NCBI GenBank assembly: GCA_964368455.1
Contig: CAYJAZ010000007.1
Span: forward strand, 1 to 64,000
DNA length: 64,000 nucleotides
Direction of reading: 5' to 3'
From: CAYJAZ01 sp964368455
GTDB lineage: Bacteria > Desulfobacterota > Desulfovibrionia > Desulfovibrionales > Desulfovibrionaceae
The position numbers and the translations under genes are program-made. Positions within the stretch are counted from its first letter, which is position 1. Each line of letters opens with the position of its first letter. A model generated the notes under the pieces. That model had not been told where the DNA came from, searched no databases, and worked only from the letters and a program-made list of their open reading frames with translations. Shown here piece by piece: positions 34,179 through 43,850 of the stretch.

Positions 34179-36833
34179 ATGAAATTTAAAATTATTGCAC
34201 TTTGCTTGGCTCTTATTACCCTTGTTCTTACGGCAGAAACACATGCTAAAAGCTATCCAGATGTAAAAAAATTAAAAAATGGTATGACTGTTTTGGTTGT
34301 TGAAGACGATAGATTTCCTATTGTTTCTACAAGAATGTATGTAAAAGCTGGCTCTGTAAACGAAAGCGAAACAACATATGGTATAGCACATTTAATTGAA
34401 CATATGGCTTTTAAAGGAAGCAAAAGTCATCCAGATGGGGTTGATGCTATAATAGAAAGTGTTGGTGGTATGCTTAATGCCTACACTACTTATGATCATA
34501 CTGTTTATTTTACAGATATGCCTTCCGCTCAATGGAAAGAATCAATACAAAGCATGCAAGGTCTTGTATTTGATTTGTTTTTTGAAGAAAAAGATTTAAC
34601 TGGTGAATATGAAATAGTTAAAGCAGAATTGAAAGAAAGAGCAGATAATGCAAATAATCAGCTCTTGCATATGGCTGTAGGAACTTCTTTAAAAAATAGT
34701 GAATACCAACATCCTGTCATTGGTTATGAAGAAACAATCTTCAGTATAAAAACTGATGATATGCGTGATTTTATGAAAAATTATTACAATCCTGCAAATA
34801 TGCAGCTTGTGGTTGTTGGTGATGTGCAAAGTGTGGAAGTTTTTGCTGAAGCTGAAAAGATATTTTCTTCTTACCAAAACAATGTAGCACGTGAAATAGA
34901 ACAAGCTTTCACAGAAGAAGAATTATTTGCTTTCAATGATGGATTTGAAATCAAAATTCAAAAGGGTAATTGGAATAAATCTTATGTGAATTTTAGTTTT
35001 CCAATAGCACATGAAAATAGCAAATACACACCTGCAGCACAAATGCTTGCATTGCTTCTCACTTTTGACGATAATGCACTTCTTCCAAAAAAGTTTCGTT
35101 TTGATGAAAATATTGTAGATTCTATACATGCCTTTAGTTATTTCTTTGATAGAGCTGGCGTTTTCAATGTTCGTGCTCAATTAGATGCAAAAAATATCCC
35201 ACTTTTCTTTGAAGAAATGATTGAAATATTTAAAAATTTAAATGAAAATAAATTTTCTGAAGAAGAATTTGAACAAGCACGTAATGCTATAGAAAATTCT
35301 TTCTGGTATAAAAATCAAACTATACAAAAAATGGCAGATAATTACGGCAATTTATATTGGAAAAATCCTAGCGATCCACTTGCAGCAAATTGGCTTCAAA
35401 ATATAAAAAATGTAGACTTAGAACAATTGTCTGATTTTGTTGAAAAATTCATCTATCCAGAAGCTATGTCTCTTGCAATTCTTTTACCTGAAAAAGAAAA
35501 AATAGATGTAAAGAAATTAGAAAATATTCAAGAAAAAAAATGGAAAGCGATTGCAAATAAGCATATACAAGTAGATGAAATTAATAAGAAAACAGAAATA
35601 CTTGAAATAAATAATAAGAAATTAGTGCTCATCTATGATAACACTATTCCTTTTATTTCCATTAATGCACAATTACTTGGTGGCGAAAGCCTTCTTATGT
35701 CAGAAGGATATGCTAAAGAAAAAGTAAATATTAATGGTGTTTCAACTTTAGCTGCTAAGGTTATGACAAATAGAATTGCAAAAATGGAAAAAGAAGACTT
35801 TACTTCCTTTCTTTCTAAAAAAGATATAAGTTTAAAAGCATATTCAGATAGTATTGAATTTCAAGTGTCTGCACATGGTGCAAAGAAATTTAGTAAGGAT
35901 ATTTTGAATATCTTTAAAGAAGTAGTGTATAATCCTGTTTTTAATAAAGATGATATTGAAAAAGCAAAACAAGAACAAAATGCGAGGGTTTTAACTATCA
36001 AAGATTCTGTTCCAGCTTCTATGATGAATGGATTAGCACAATTTCTTTTTCCAGCTCATCCATATGGAAAAGATAAAAATGGAACAATTGAAGATATTAA
36101 AAAAATCACACAAAATGATTTGAACTACTTCTGGAATAAGCAAGAAGAACAAGCACTTGTGATAAGCGTAGCAGGAGATTTTGACAGAGAAGAGATTGTT
36201 GAATTTGTAAAATCATTGCCAAAAGCAAAAAATTCAATTGAAAACAATAGCTTAAGAGTTGATAAGCCAACTTTTACAAAAGAAAAAAACTTTGATATTC
36301 TCATTGAAGGAAAAAATCAAGATATGCTTGGCATTGTTTTTCCAACAGTAGATAAAAATCATGCTGATGCACCAGCTTTGCGTGTGCTTGGTATGTCTTT
36401 GACTGGTTTTAATGGTATTTTATTTCAAGAATTGAGAGCAAAAAGAAATCTAGGTTATTCACCTGGCCCAATCCCTGTGCTCAGAGAAAAAGCAGGCTAT
36501 ATTGGCTTTACAATAATGACAGCTCCAACAAATAGAGAAAAAGTTAAAGAACAATTCATTGAAATTGTTAAACTTCTTCGTGAAAAGGGTATAAGTGAAA
36601 GCGAATTAGCAAGAACAAAGGCTATGCTCAATATGAGTTTTATAAAAAACAATCAAACAGCAGATAAAAGAGCTTCCATGGCGGCTACAGCAGTTTTATT
36701 TGGACACGATGCAGATTTTGATCTACAATACCTTAATAAAATTATGAATGTAACAAAGGAAGATGTTGATAAAGTGATAAAGAAATATCTTATTCTTGAT
36801 AAGGCTTATGCTATAAAATCAGGTTCTAAGTAG
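34179..36833 (+). CDS. Exported M16 zinc metallopeptidase, second copy
   Basis: An 884-residue protein with a signal peptide (about residues 1-23, ending THA) and the zinc motif HLIEH at 71-75 (His71, Glu74, His75), followed by GGMLNAYTTYDHTVYF and a KAELKER stretch with the probable third ligand (about Glu147). The C-terminal half carries the usual inactive M16 domains, including FQELRAKRNLGYSPGP. It should act in the periplasm on peptides or unfolded proteins. It differs from the larger exported copy at 20148-23069. It is followed after 90 bp by the second yejABEF set, mirroring the association of an M16 peptidase with yej at the other end of the locus. Confidence 0.88.
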   Translation: MKFKIIALCLALITLVLTAETHAKSYPDVKKLKNGMTVLVVEDDRFPIVSTRMYVKAGSVNESETTYGIAHLIEHMAFKGSKSHPDGVDAIIESVGGMLNAYTTYDHTVYFTDMPSAQWKESIQSMQGLVFDLFFEEKDLTGEYEIVKAELKERADNANNQLLHMAVGTSLKNSEYQHPVIGYEETIFSIKTDDMRDFMKNYYNPANMQLVVVGDVQSVEVFAEAEKIFSSYQNNVAREIEQAFTEEELFAFNDGFEIKIQKGNWNKSYVNFSFPIAHENSKYTPAAQMLALLLTFDDNALLPKKFRFDENIVDSIHAFSYFFDRAGVFNVRAQLDAKNIPLFFEEMIEIFKNLNENKFSEEEFEQARNAIENSFWYKNQTIQKMADNYGNLYWKNPSDPLAANWLQNIKNVDLEQLSDFVEKFIYPEAMSLAILLPEKEKIDVKKLENIQEKKWKAIANKHIQVDEINKKTEILEINNKKLVLIYDNTIPFISINAQLLGGESLLMSEGYAKEKVNINGVSTLAAKVMTNRIAKMEKEDFTSFLSKKDISLKAYSDSIEFQVSAHGAKKFSKDILNIFKEVVYNPVFNKDDIEKAKQEQNARVLTIKDSVPASMMNGLAQFLFPAHPYGKDKNGTIEDIKKITQNDLNYFWNKQEEQALVISVAGDFDREEIVEFVKSLPKAKNSIENNSLRVDKPTFTKEKNFDILIEGKNQDMLGIVFPTVDKNHADAPALRVLGMSLTGFNGILFQELRAKRNLGYSPGPIPVLREKAGYIGFTIMTAPTNREKVKEQFIEIVKLLREKGISESELARTKAMLNMSFIKNNQTADKRASMAATAVLFGHDADFDLQYLNKIMNVTKEDVDKVIKKYLILDKAYAIKSGSK

Positions 36834-36846
36834 AGAGCAAATTATG

Positions 36847-36879
36847 AGAAGTTGATTATGCTAAGTATAATCAACTTCT
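36847..36879 (+). terminator. Stem-loop between the M16 gene and yejA copy 2
   Basis: Perfect 13-nt arms (36847-36859 and 36867-36879, AGAAGTTGATTAT and its complement) around a 7-nt loop. There is no strong T-run after it, so it may tune read-through into yejA rather than stop it. Confidence 0.55.
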
Positions 36880-36923
36880 AAATTTTGAAAATACTTTAAA
36901 TTGAAAATAAAAAGATAAAGAAA

Positions 36924-38795
36924 ATGAAAAAAAAGAATCTGAATGTGCATACAATTTTTTATAAGAGCTTGTTATTATTAAGCTTGTGTATAAGTTTTTC
37001 CTTTCCGCTTGTGGGCCATACAAAGGAGAAGATTTTAATAGATCCATCTCTTGATGAAAGATATTTGCCAGCTGTGGAAGTTCTTTCAATTTGGGGAGAA
37101 GAAACAGATCTTAAACCTGAAAAAGCTCCTTATGCAAATTACAATGCTCCGCAAGGAGGAGCGTTAAAACTGAGTGCTGTAGGCACTTTTGATAATTTTA
37201 ACCCCTTTGCAAAAAGAGGTTCTGTTGCTTCTTATTCTTATCTAACTTATGAAACGCTTGCAACAAGCGGCTATACAGATAGTCTTACAATGCAAGGAGT
37301 TCTTGCTAAAAATTTTAGAATAGCAAAAGATAAATTTTCAATTCTTATCAACCTACACGAAGATGCACTTTTTTCAGACGGCAGTCCTCTTACCGCTGAA
37401 GATGTTGTCTATTCTTTTAATGCTCTTGTGAATGAAGCAAATCCCTTTTATCGCACATATTATGAACAAGTGAAATCAGTGGAAGTTTTAGGAAAGCATA
37501 GTTTTATTTTTCATTTTACAACAAATCAAAACAAAGAATTACCTATTATTGTCTGTCAGCTTCCTGTGCTTTCTGCAAAGTGGTGGAAGGGAAGAAATGT
37601 AGGCGAGCCTCAAGTAGAAAAGATTGTAGGCAGTGGCCCTTATACTATTAAATTCTTCGATATGGGAAAGAGGGTAGTGTATGAACGCAATAAAAATTGG
37701 TGGGGCAATGATAAAGCGACAAATCAAGGTTTGTATAATTTTGAAACCGTAGAAATTGATTATTATAGAGATGCAGCCATTGCACGCGAAGCTTTTTTAG
37801 CTGGCGAAGTTGATTATTTTAGTGAAAACACCATGAAAAATTGGGTAAATGCTTATAATGTTCCAGCTGTTTTAGAAAATAAAATTATTAAAAGAGAACA
37901 GCCAATAAAGCCTATTGGCGGAACAGGGCTTTATTTGAATGCACGCACAAGGTTTCTTTCAGATATAAATGTACGCAAGGCTATGATTGCTTTATTTGAT
38001 TTTGAATGGACTAATAGAGTTCTTTTTTATAATGCTTATTCACGTTTTAGTAATTTCTTTTTAGAGGATTTAAAAGCACAAAGTCTTCCTACTGAAGATG
38101 AACTTGCTATACTCAATAAATGGAAAGACAAGCTTAATCCAGAAATTTTCGGCCCTTTACCTACAATTCCAATCACAGATGCAACAGGCAGAAATGATGA
38201 TGGATTTAGAAAAGCCTATTATTTATTGAAAGCTTCAGGCTGGAATTTAATTGATGGTAAGATGGTAAATAGTAAGAATGAACAACTTACTTTAGATATG
38301 ATAGTTGCTTCACAATCGATACAAAGAGTGTATTTACCTTTTCAAAAAAGCCTTGAACGTATTGGAATAAAACTCAATATTCAATTTGTTGATACAACAC
38401 AATTTATAGAACGTGCAAGAAATTATGAATACGACATGATAACACTTTCTGTTATTCCATCTTCCACGCCAGGCAATGAACAAAGAAGTTATTGGAGTTC
38501 TGCTGCGAGTAAGGCACATGGCGAAAGCAATTATGCTGGTGTAGAAAATGAAGTTATTGATGAAATAATAGAATTACTTATTATGGCTAAAACAAGAAAA
38601 GAATGGGTGAATTATGCTAATGTTTTAGATAGATTATTACAGCATGGTTATTATATAATCTATCCATGGGAAAGTTTATCAGCAAGGTATTCATGGTGGG
38701 CAAATAGAATAATTCCTTCTCCAAAAGACAATAAAAACGGTGTTGATATTATGTCTTGGTATGCTAGTTCTGAAAATTCTAATAAGGCAAATTAA
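36924..38795 (+). CDS. yejA: Periplasmic oligopeptide-binding protein YejA (copy 2)
   Basis: A 623-residue family-5 solute-binding protein with a signal peptide (about residues 1-33, hydrophobic SLLLLSLCISFSFPLVG). Shared landmarks with copy 1 are GGALKLSAVGTFDNFNPFAKRG, GSPLTAEDVVYSFNAL, LPVLSAKWWKGR and the family ending with a Trp-rich W..LSARYSWWANRI. Differences in the central lobe suggest a related but distinct peptide range. Its stop is followed directly by the yejB start. Confidence 0.9.
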   Translation: MKKKNLNVHTIFYKSLLLLSLCISFSFPLVGHTKEKILIDPSLDERYLPAVEVLSIWGEETDLKPEKAPYANYNAPQGGALKLSAVGTFDNFNPFAKRGSVASYSYLTYETLATSGYTDSLTMQGVLAKNFRIAKDKFSILINLHEDALFSDGSPLTAEDVVYSFNALVNEANPFYRTYYEQVKSVEVLGKHSFIFHFTTNQNKELPIIVCQLPVLSAKWWKGRNVGEPQVEKIVGSGPYTIKFFDMGKRVVYERNKNWWGNDKATNQGLYNFETVEIDYYRDAAIAREAFLAGEVDYFSENTMKNWVNAYNVPAVLENKIIKREQPIKPIGGTGLYLNARTRFLSDINVRKAMIALFDFEWTNRVLFYNAYSRFSNFFLEDLKAQSLPTEDELAILNKWKDKLNPEIFGPLPTIPITDATGRNDDGFRKAYYLLKASGWNLIDGKMVNSKNEQLTLDMIVASQSIQRVYLPFQKSLERIGIKLNIQFVDTTQFIERARNYEYDMITLSVIPSSTPGNEQRSYWSSAASKAHGESNYAGVENEVIDEIIELLIMAKTRKEWVNYANVLDRLLQHGYYIIYPWESLSARYSWWANRIIPSPKDNKNGVDIMSWYASSENSNKAN

Positions 38796-39899
38796 ATGTT
38801 AAATTATATATTACGTCGACTATTTTTTATTCTTCCAACGCTTTTTATTATTATTACAGTCAATTTCTTTGTTATTCAACTTGCTCCTGGTGGGCCTGTT
38901 GAACAATTTATTGCAAGCATTGAAGGCGGTGGCGCTTCATTTATGGAAAGAGTTGGCTCAAGTCAAGGCGATTTTGGCTCAAGCCAAGCTTCACAGTCAA
39001 GTGGGGGTAATACAGACTATAAAGCTTCAAAAGGTTTGAACAAAGCAACTCTTGATGCAATCAATGAGATGTATGGTTTTGATAAACCAATCTATGTGCG
39101 TTATTTTGAAATGTTACGCTCTTATATCACTTTTGATTTTGGCGATAGTTTGTTTAAAGCTGCTTCAGTTATTGATTTATTAAAAGAATGCTTGCCTGTT
39201 TCTATTAGTTTAGGGCTTTGGAGTACCTTGATTATTTATATGGTCTCTATTCCATTAGGGATAGCAAGGGCGATGAGAGCTGGATCAAAGTTTGATGTAG
39301 GAACTGGCCTTGCAGTTGTGATTGCAAGCTCTATTCCTGGTTTTTTATTTGCAATGCTCTTGATTATTCTTTTTGCTGGTGGCTCTTATTTTCAGATATT
39401 TCCTTTGCGTGGGCTTCATTCTATGGGCTATGAAAATTTGCCTTTATGGGAACAAATCATAGATTATTTCCATCATTTAGCTCTTCCTCTTACAGCTTTA
39501 ACAATAGGTGGTTTTGCAGGCTTAACTATGCTCACAAGAAATTCATTTCTTGATGAACTCAATAAGCAATATGTAGAAACAGCAAAATCAAAGGGTTTAA
39601 CCGATAAAGCAGTTTTGTATAAGCATGTCTTTAGAAATGCTATGCTTGTGGTTATTTCTGGTTTGCCTGCAACTTTTATTAATATGTTTTTTGCCGGCTC
39701 CTTGCTTATTGAAACAATATTTTCTTTAAATGGACTTGGACTATTAGGTTTTGAAGCAGCTATGCAAAGAGATTATCCTGTTATGTTCAGCACTTTATAC
39801 ATTTTTACTCTCATTGGATTATTGACTTCTATTCTTTCTGATATTCTTATGATGAAGGTTGATCCGCGTATTGATTTTACTTCAAGGAAGAAGGTTTAA
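38796..39899 (+). CDS. yejB: Peptide ABC importer permease YejB (copy 2)
   Basis: A 367-residue permease. The N-terminal helix plus LAPGGPVEQFIA, a Ser/Gly/Gln-rich family insert (about residues 48-85), YGFDKPIYVRYFEML and the EAA loop QYVETAKSKGLTDKAVLYKHVFRNA match YejB. It is very close to copy 1 along most of its length. ATG immediately follows the yejA stop. Confidence 0.92.
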   Translation: MLNYILRRLFFILPTLFIIITVNFFVIQLAPGGPVEQFIASIEGGGASFMERVGSSQGDFGSSQASQSSGGNTDYKASKGLNKATLDAINEMYGFDKPIYVRYFEMLRSYITFDFGDSLFKAASVIDLLKECLPVSISLGLWSTLIIYMVSIPLGIARAMRAGSKFDVGTGLAVVIASSIPGFLFAMLLIILFAGGSYFQIFPLRGLHSMGYENLPLWEQIIDYFHHLALPLTALTIGGFAGLTMLTRNSFLDELNKQYVETAKSKGLTDKAVLYKHVFRNAMLVVISGLPATFINMFFAGSLLIETIFSLNGLGLLGFEAAMQRDYPVMFSTLYIFTLIGLLTSILSDILMMKVDPRIDFTSRKKV

Positions 39900-39901
39900 C
39901 T

Positions 39902-41020
39902 ATGAAAAAAATGATAGCAAAATTAAAGCCTTCTGTACTCACAAAAAGACGATGGGAAACATTTAAATCTAATAAAAGAGCGTATATTTCTTTTCTTTTA
40001 TTTGGTAGTTTTTTCTGTATGACTTTATTTGCTGAAATTATTGCAAACGACAAACCTATTTTTCTTTATTATAAAGATTCAATAAATCAAGAACAGCATT
40101 TTTATTTTCCAATTTTTCAAAATATAACAGAAGAAGATCTAGGACTTGAATTGCCGTTAAATGTGAATTATCACGATGCTTTCATTACTGAAATTATAGA
40201 AAAAAATGGCTTTGCTCTCTGGCCTATTATTCATTATTCTTACGACACAATTTCCTCACGTATTGATATAACCTTTCCATCAAAACCAAGTAGGGAAAAC
40301 TGGCTTGGAACTGATGATAATGGACGTGATATACTTGCTCGCATTATATATGGTGTGCGTTTATCTGTGCTTTTTGGTTTATCACTTTGCTTTTTTAGTA
40401 GTGTTGTAGGCATTGTTGCAGGGCTTATGCAAGGTTATTATGGCGGAAAGGTTGATCTGCTTTTTCAAAGATTTATGGAAATTTGGAGCGGTATGCCTGT
40501 GCTTTATTTGATTATTATTATTTCAAGTGCTGTTGTGATAAATTTCTGGCTTTTGCTTGGTATTATGCTTTTATTTAGTTGGATGAGTCTTGTGAGCGTT
40601 GTACGAATGGAGAGTTTGAAAACTAGAAATATGGATTATATTCGTGCAGCACATGCCTTAGGGATTTCTGATTGGAAAATTATGTATAAACATATTCTTC
40701 CTAATGCAATAGTTGCACTTATTGCTTCTTTGCCCTTTGTGATAAATACTTCTATTGTTTCTTTGACTTCGCTTGATTTCTTGGGTTTTGGCTTACCACC
40801 AAGTTATCCATCATTAGGCGAACTTGTCGCACAAGGAAAAAATAATTTATACGCTCCATGGATTGGTTTGGCTGGATTTTTTACTCTTGGCGGTATGCTT
40901 ACAGCTCTTGTACTTATAGGAGAAGGAGTGCGTGATGCTTTTGATCCACGCGTATTTCTTTATTATGAAAACAATAATTTGCCTTTGGAGCAAAATAATC
41001 TTGCAAAAGAGGTAGAATAA
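39902..41020 (+). CDS. yejE: Peptide ABC importer permease YejE (copy 2)
   Basis: A 372-residue permease with the YejE-type long periplasmic insert, WLGTDDNGRDILARIIYG and the EAA loop DYIRAAHALGISDWKIMYKHILPNA. The N-terminus and the C-terminal tail (NNNLPLEQNNLAKEVE) are longer than in copy 1. It is 2 bp downstream of yejB and 1 bp upstream of yejF, so it is tightly coupled. Confidence 0.92.
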   Translation: MKKMIAKLKPSVLTKRRWETFKSNKRAYISFLLFGSFFCMTLFAEIIANDKPIFLYYKDSINQEQHFYFPIFQNITEEDLGLELPLNVNYHDAFITEIIEKNGFALWPIIHYSYDTISSRIDITFPSKPSRENWLGTDDNGRDILARIIYGVRLSVLFGLSLCFFSSVVGIVAGLMQGYYGGKVDLLFQRFMEIWSGMPVLYLIIIISSAVVINFWLLLGIMLLFSWMSLVSVVRMESLKTRNMDYIRAAHALGISDWKIMYKHILPNAIVALIASLPFVINTSIVSLTSLDFLGFGLPPSYPSLGELVAQGKNNLYAPWIGLAGFFTLGGMLTALVLIGEGVRDAFDPRVFLYYENNNLPLEQNNLAKEVE

Positions 41021-41021
41021 T

Positions 41022-42626
41022 ATGTCTTTGCTCAGTGTTGAAAATTTATCTATTTCTTTCAAAAGTTCAAAAAATACACTTGTTGAAGCTGTTAAAAATG
41101 TTTCCTTTGATATTGAAGCTGGCTCTGTGACAGCTCTTGTGGGCGAAAGCGGGGCGGGTAAAAGTTTGTCTGCTCGATCAATTGTTCGTCTTCTTCCTGA
41201 AGCAGCACAAATCACACAAGGCAAAATCATTTATAATAAGCAAGATATTCTTAAACTTTCACAAGAAGAACTTATTGCCTTGCGTGGAAAAGATATAAGC
41301 ATTGTTTTTCAAGATCCATTAGCTGGCTTAAATCCTTTGCATAAAATAGGAAAGCAGATTCAAGAAAGTTTAGATATGCATTCAAATTTATCAAAAAAAG
41401 ATAAAGAAAAAAGAGTATTAGAACTTTTAGACTTAGTGCAAATAGACAGAGGAAAAGAAAGATTAGATTCCTATCCGCATCAGCTTTCTGGTGGACAAAG
41501 ACAAAGAGTTATGCTTGCTTTAGCAATAGCAAATAAACCTAAAGTCCTTATTGCTGACGAACCAACAACGGCATTAGACGCTAGTGTGCAATTTGCAATT
41601 TTAGAATTGCTTATGCAATTAAAAAAAGAACTGAGCATGGGACTTCTTCTTATTAGCCATGATCTTGGTATGGTGCAGCAATTTGCTGATAAAGTGCATG
41701 TTATGCGTCGTGGCGAAATAGTGGAAAGTTCAAGAGAATTATTTGTACACCCAAAACACGAATACACAAAACTTCTTCTTACACAAGGTTTTGATGCTTA
41801 TCCATTAGAAAATAATGAAGAGAGTGAAAGGCAAAATGCTCTAGAAATTGAAAATCTCACTATTGATTTTATCTTGCCAAAAAAATCTTTATTTGAAAAG
41901 CAAAAATACTTTAGAGCTGTTGATTCAATAGATTTTACTCTCAAAGAAGGCGATTGTTTAGGCCTTGTAGGTGAAAGTGGTTCAGGTAAGTCAACTTTAG
42001 CCCTTGCATTATTAAGACTTATTAAAAGCAGTGGTAAGATAAAGGTTTATAATGAAGAAATTGATAATTATTCTAATAAGCAAATGTCTTCAATAAGAAA
42101 AAAATTACAAGTTGTTTTTCAAGATCCTTATACCTCGCTCAATCCTAAGATGATGATTAAGGATATAGTTGAAGAAGGCTTGCATACACATGAAAAAGGA
42201 CAAGAAAAAACATTTGAAGAGAAAGTTATACAAACATTAAAAGATGTAGGGCTTTCTGAAAAATATCTCTACAGATTTCCACACGAACTTTCAGGTGGCG
42301 AAAGACAAAGGGTTGCAATAGCCCGTGCCTTAGTGCTTCATCCTCAAATATTAATACTTGATGAACCAACTTCAGCACTTGACAGAACTTTGCAATTTCA
42401 ACTTATGAAATTACTACAAGACTTGCAAAGAAGCTATAAAATGTCATTTCTTTATATTAGCCATGATCTTAGTCTTGTAAAAGGTTTTTGCCAAAATGTT
42501 CTTGTTTTAAAACAAGGCCTTTGCGTTGAATACGGTAAAACAAAAGAGGTTTTTGAAAATCCGCAATCACAATATATGAAAGAACTTCTCAAAGCAATAA
42601 TGACATTCAAAGCATTTCAACAATAG
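41022..42626 (+). CDS. yejF: Peptide ABC importer, fused double ATPase YejF (copy 2)
   Basis: A 534-residue double ABC ATPase with intact motifs in both halves: GESGAGKS and GESGSGKS Walker A (near residues 43 and 321), LSGGQRQR and LSGGERQR signatures, and Walker B Asp-Glu pairs (LIADEP, LILDEP). It closes the second yejABEF operon. Its presence means the locus carries two complete peptide importers in opposite orientation. Confidence 0.93.
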   Translation: MSLLSVENLSISFKSSKNTLVEAVKNVSFDIEAGSVTALVGESGAGKSLSARSIVRLLPEAAQITQGKIIYNKQDILKLSQEELIALRGKDISIVFQDPLAGLNPLHKIGKQIQESLDMHSNLSKKDKEKRVLELLDLVQIDRGKERLDSYPHQLSGGQRQRVMLALAIANKPKVLIADEPTTALDASVQFAILELLMQLKKELSMGLLLISHDLGMVQQFADKVHVMRRGEIVESSRELFVHPKHEYTKLLLTQGFDAYPLENNEESERQNALEIENLTIDFILPKKSLFEKQKYFRAVDSIDFTLKEGDCLGLVGESGSGKSTLALALLRLIKSSGKIKVYNEEIDNYSNKQMSSIRKKLQVVFQDPYTSLNPKMMIKDIVEEGLHTHEKGQEKTFEEKVIQTLKDVGLSEKYLYRFPHELSGGERQRVAIARALVLHPQILILDEPTSALDRTLQFQLMKLLQDLQRSYKMSFLYISHDLSLVKGFCQNVLVLKQGLCVEYGKTKEVFENPQSQYMKELLKAIMTFKAFQQ

Positions 42627-42748
42627 TGTTTTAGACAAAGTAATGCTGATATTAGTATTAGACTTTATAAATTTTTTCCTATAGAATACACATAGATTTT
42701 GATCTAAAATTATAGAAAAAATCTAAAAAATCAATCCAGAGGTAAAAA

Positions 42749-43129
42749 ATGAATAAAACAGTGATTACATCAAAAGACGCTCCAGAAGCAATTGGACCAT
42801 ATTCACAAGCTGTTCAAATAGGGAATTTTTTGTTTACATCAGGCTCTATTCCTCTTGATCCTCAAACAGGAGAAATTGTTGGCGAAACTGCGGCGGAACA
42901 AGCAGAACAAGCATTGAAAAATCTTGTCGCTGTTTTGAAAGCTGCGAATTTAACAGTAGATAATGTTGTTAAGACAACAATATTTCTTAGCGATATGGAT
43001 GATTTTGCAGAAATAAATAAAGTGTATAATACATTCTTCCTCAAAAACTTTCCAGCACGTTCTTGTGTGGCTGTGAAAACACTTCCTAAAAATGTAAAGT
43101 TTGAAATTGAAGCAATTGCAAGTGCTTAA
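42749..43129 (+). CDS. ridA: RidA/YjgF/YER057c family imine deaminase
   Basis: A 126-residue RidA protein that hydrolyses reactive enamines and imines made by PLP enzymes, sparing cells from damage. Characteristic stretches are APEAIGPYSQAVQIGNFLFTSGSIPLDP and FPARSCVAVKTLPKNVKFEIEAIA, including the active-site Arg in PARSCVAV and the Glu of the final strand. GAGG upstream of the ATG fixes the start. The TAA stop is followed without frame change by a fragment of a BCCT transporter, which shows that a deletion joined the two. Confidence 0.93.
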   Translation: MNKTVITSKDAPEAIGPYSQAVQIGNFLFTSGSIPLDPQTGEIVGETAAEQAEQALKNLVAVLKAANLTVDNVVKTTIFLSDMDDFAEINKVYNTFFLKNFPARSCVAVKTLPKNVKFEIEAIASA

Positions 43130-43495
43130 TATGTTTTAATAGTAGCTTCTATTTCTCAATTACCAATGACTTGGTTGATGATACCAGCAACATTAGTTTT
43201 AGTATGTCTATTCCTTGTAACTACAGGTGCAGGCGTAACCTATAGTATTGCTGTTTCTACAACTGGTAAACAAAATCCACCAAAATGGGCTGTTATCTTC
43301 TGGGGTATTGCATTAGGTGCTGTTTCTGCTGCTCTTATAGCAATAGGCGATGGCGGTATTGGTGCATTACAAGCTTCTATGATTATCACTGCTGTACCAG
43401 TTTCTTTCTATATCTTACCAACTATTTGGAGCGGCCCTATTTGTGCTATGCGTATAAAAGAAGAGCAGGATAAAGAAGCCTTAGAAAATAAATAA
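43130..43495 (+). pseudogene. C-terminal stump of a BCCT-family transporter
   Basis: Directly after the ridA stop and in the same frame, the sequence reads YVLIVASISQLP, then a 109-codon open stretch from ATG 43166 (TWLMIPATLVLVCLFLVTTG, TGKQNPPKWAVIFWGIALG, ALQASMIITAVPVSFYIL). This matches the last three membrane helices of betaine/carnitine/choline transporters (compare 'MRWNRLFWAFALS' and 'LQTAGIVGGLPLLVI' in CaiT). The N-terminal three quarters are missing, so it cannot transport. No ribosome binding site serves ATG 43166. A short membrane protein could still be made, but a deletion remnant is the better reading. Confidence 0.75.
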
Positions 43496-43850
43496 ACTGA
43501 TTAAATAAATTTTGTTTCTACTCAACAAAGAAAATTTATTCCAGTTTTTTAGAAAACAAATTCCACATCAGATAGAGCATTTTATAATAAATCAATAATA
43601 AAATGCTCTAACATCCTCACTCTAGTCATGTTTAATAATTAATTATTATTAGATGTGCTTTAAGGAAAAGATCTATATCCCAATAATATGATCTTTTCCT
43701 TTTTGATTTAAGGAGTTTTAATAATTTTCAATATATATTTATAGATGCTTTATATATTTTATTAAGATAATAAGCCCTTATGTGTTGATATATAAGGGCT
43801 TATTGATGATTTATTTTAACTGTTTCTACAGTATGGTTTTAGTTAATTTG
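43496..43850. terminator. Intergenic region with three successive stem-loops
   Basis: A 355-bp gap between convergent units with no gene. Stem 1: 43573-43585 with 43598-43610 (TAGAGCATTTTAT and complement). Stem 2: 43662-43673 with 43690-43701 (AAGGAAAAGATC and complement) followed by TTTTTG, a good plus-strand terminator. Stem 3: 43769-43781 with 43792-43804 (AATAAGCCCTTAT and complement), probably the terminator of the minus-strand TRAP operon. Confidence 0.7.
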
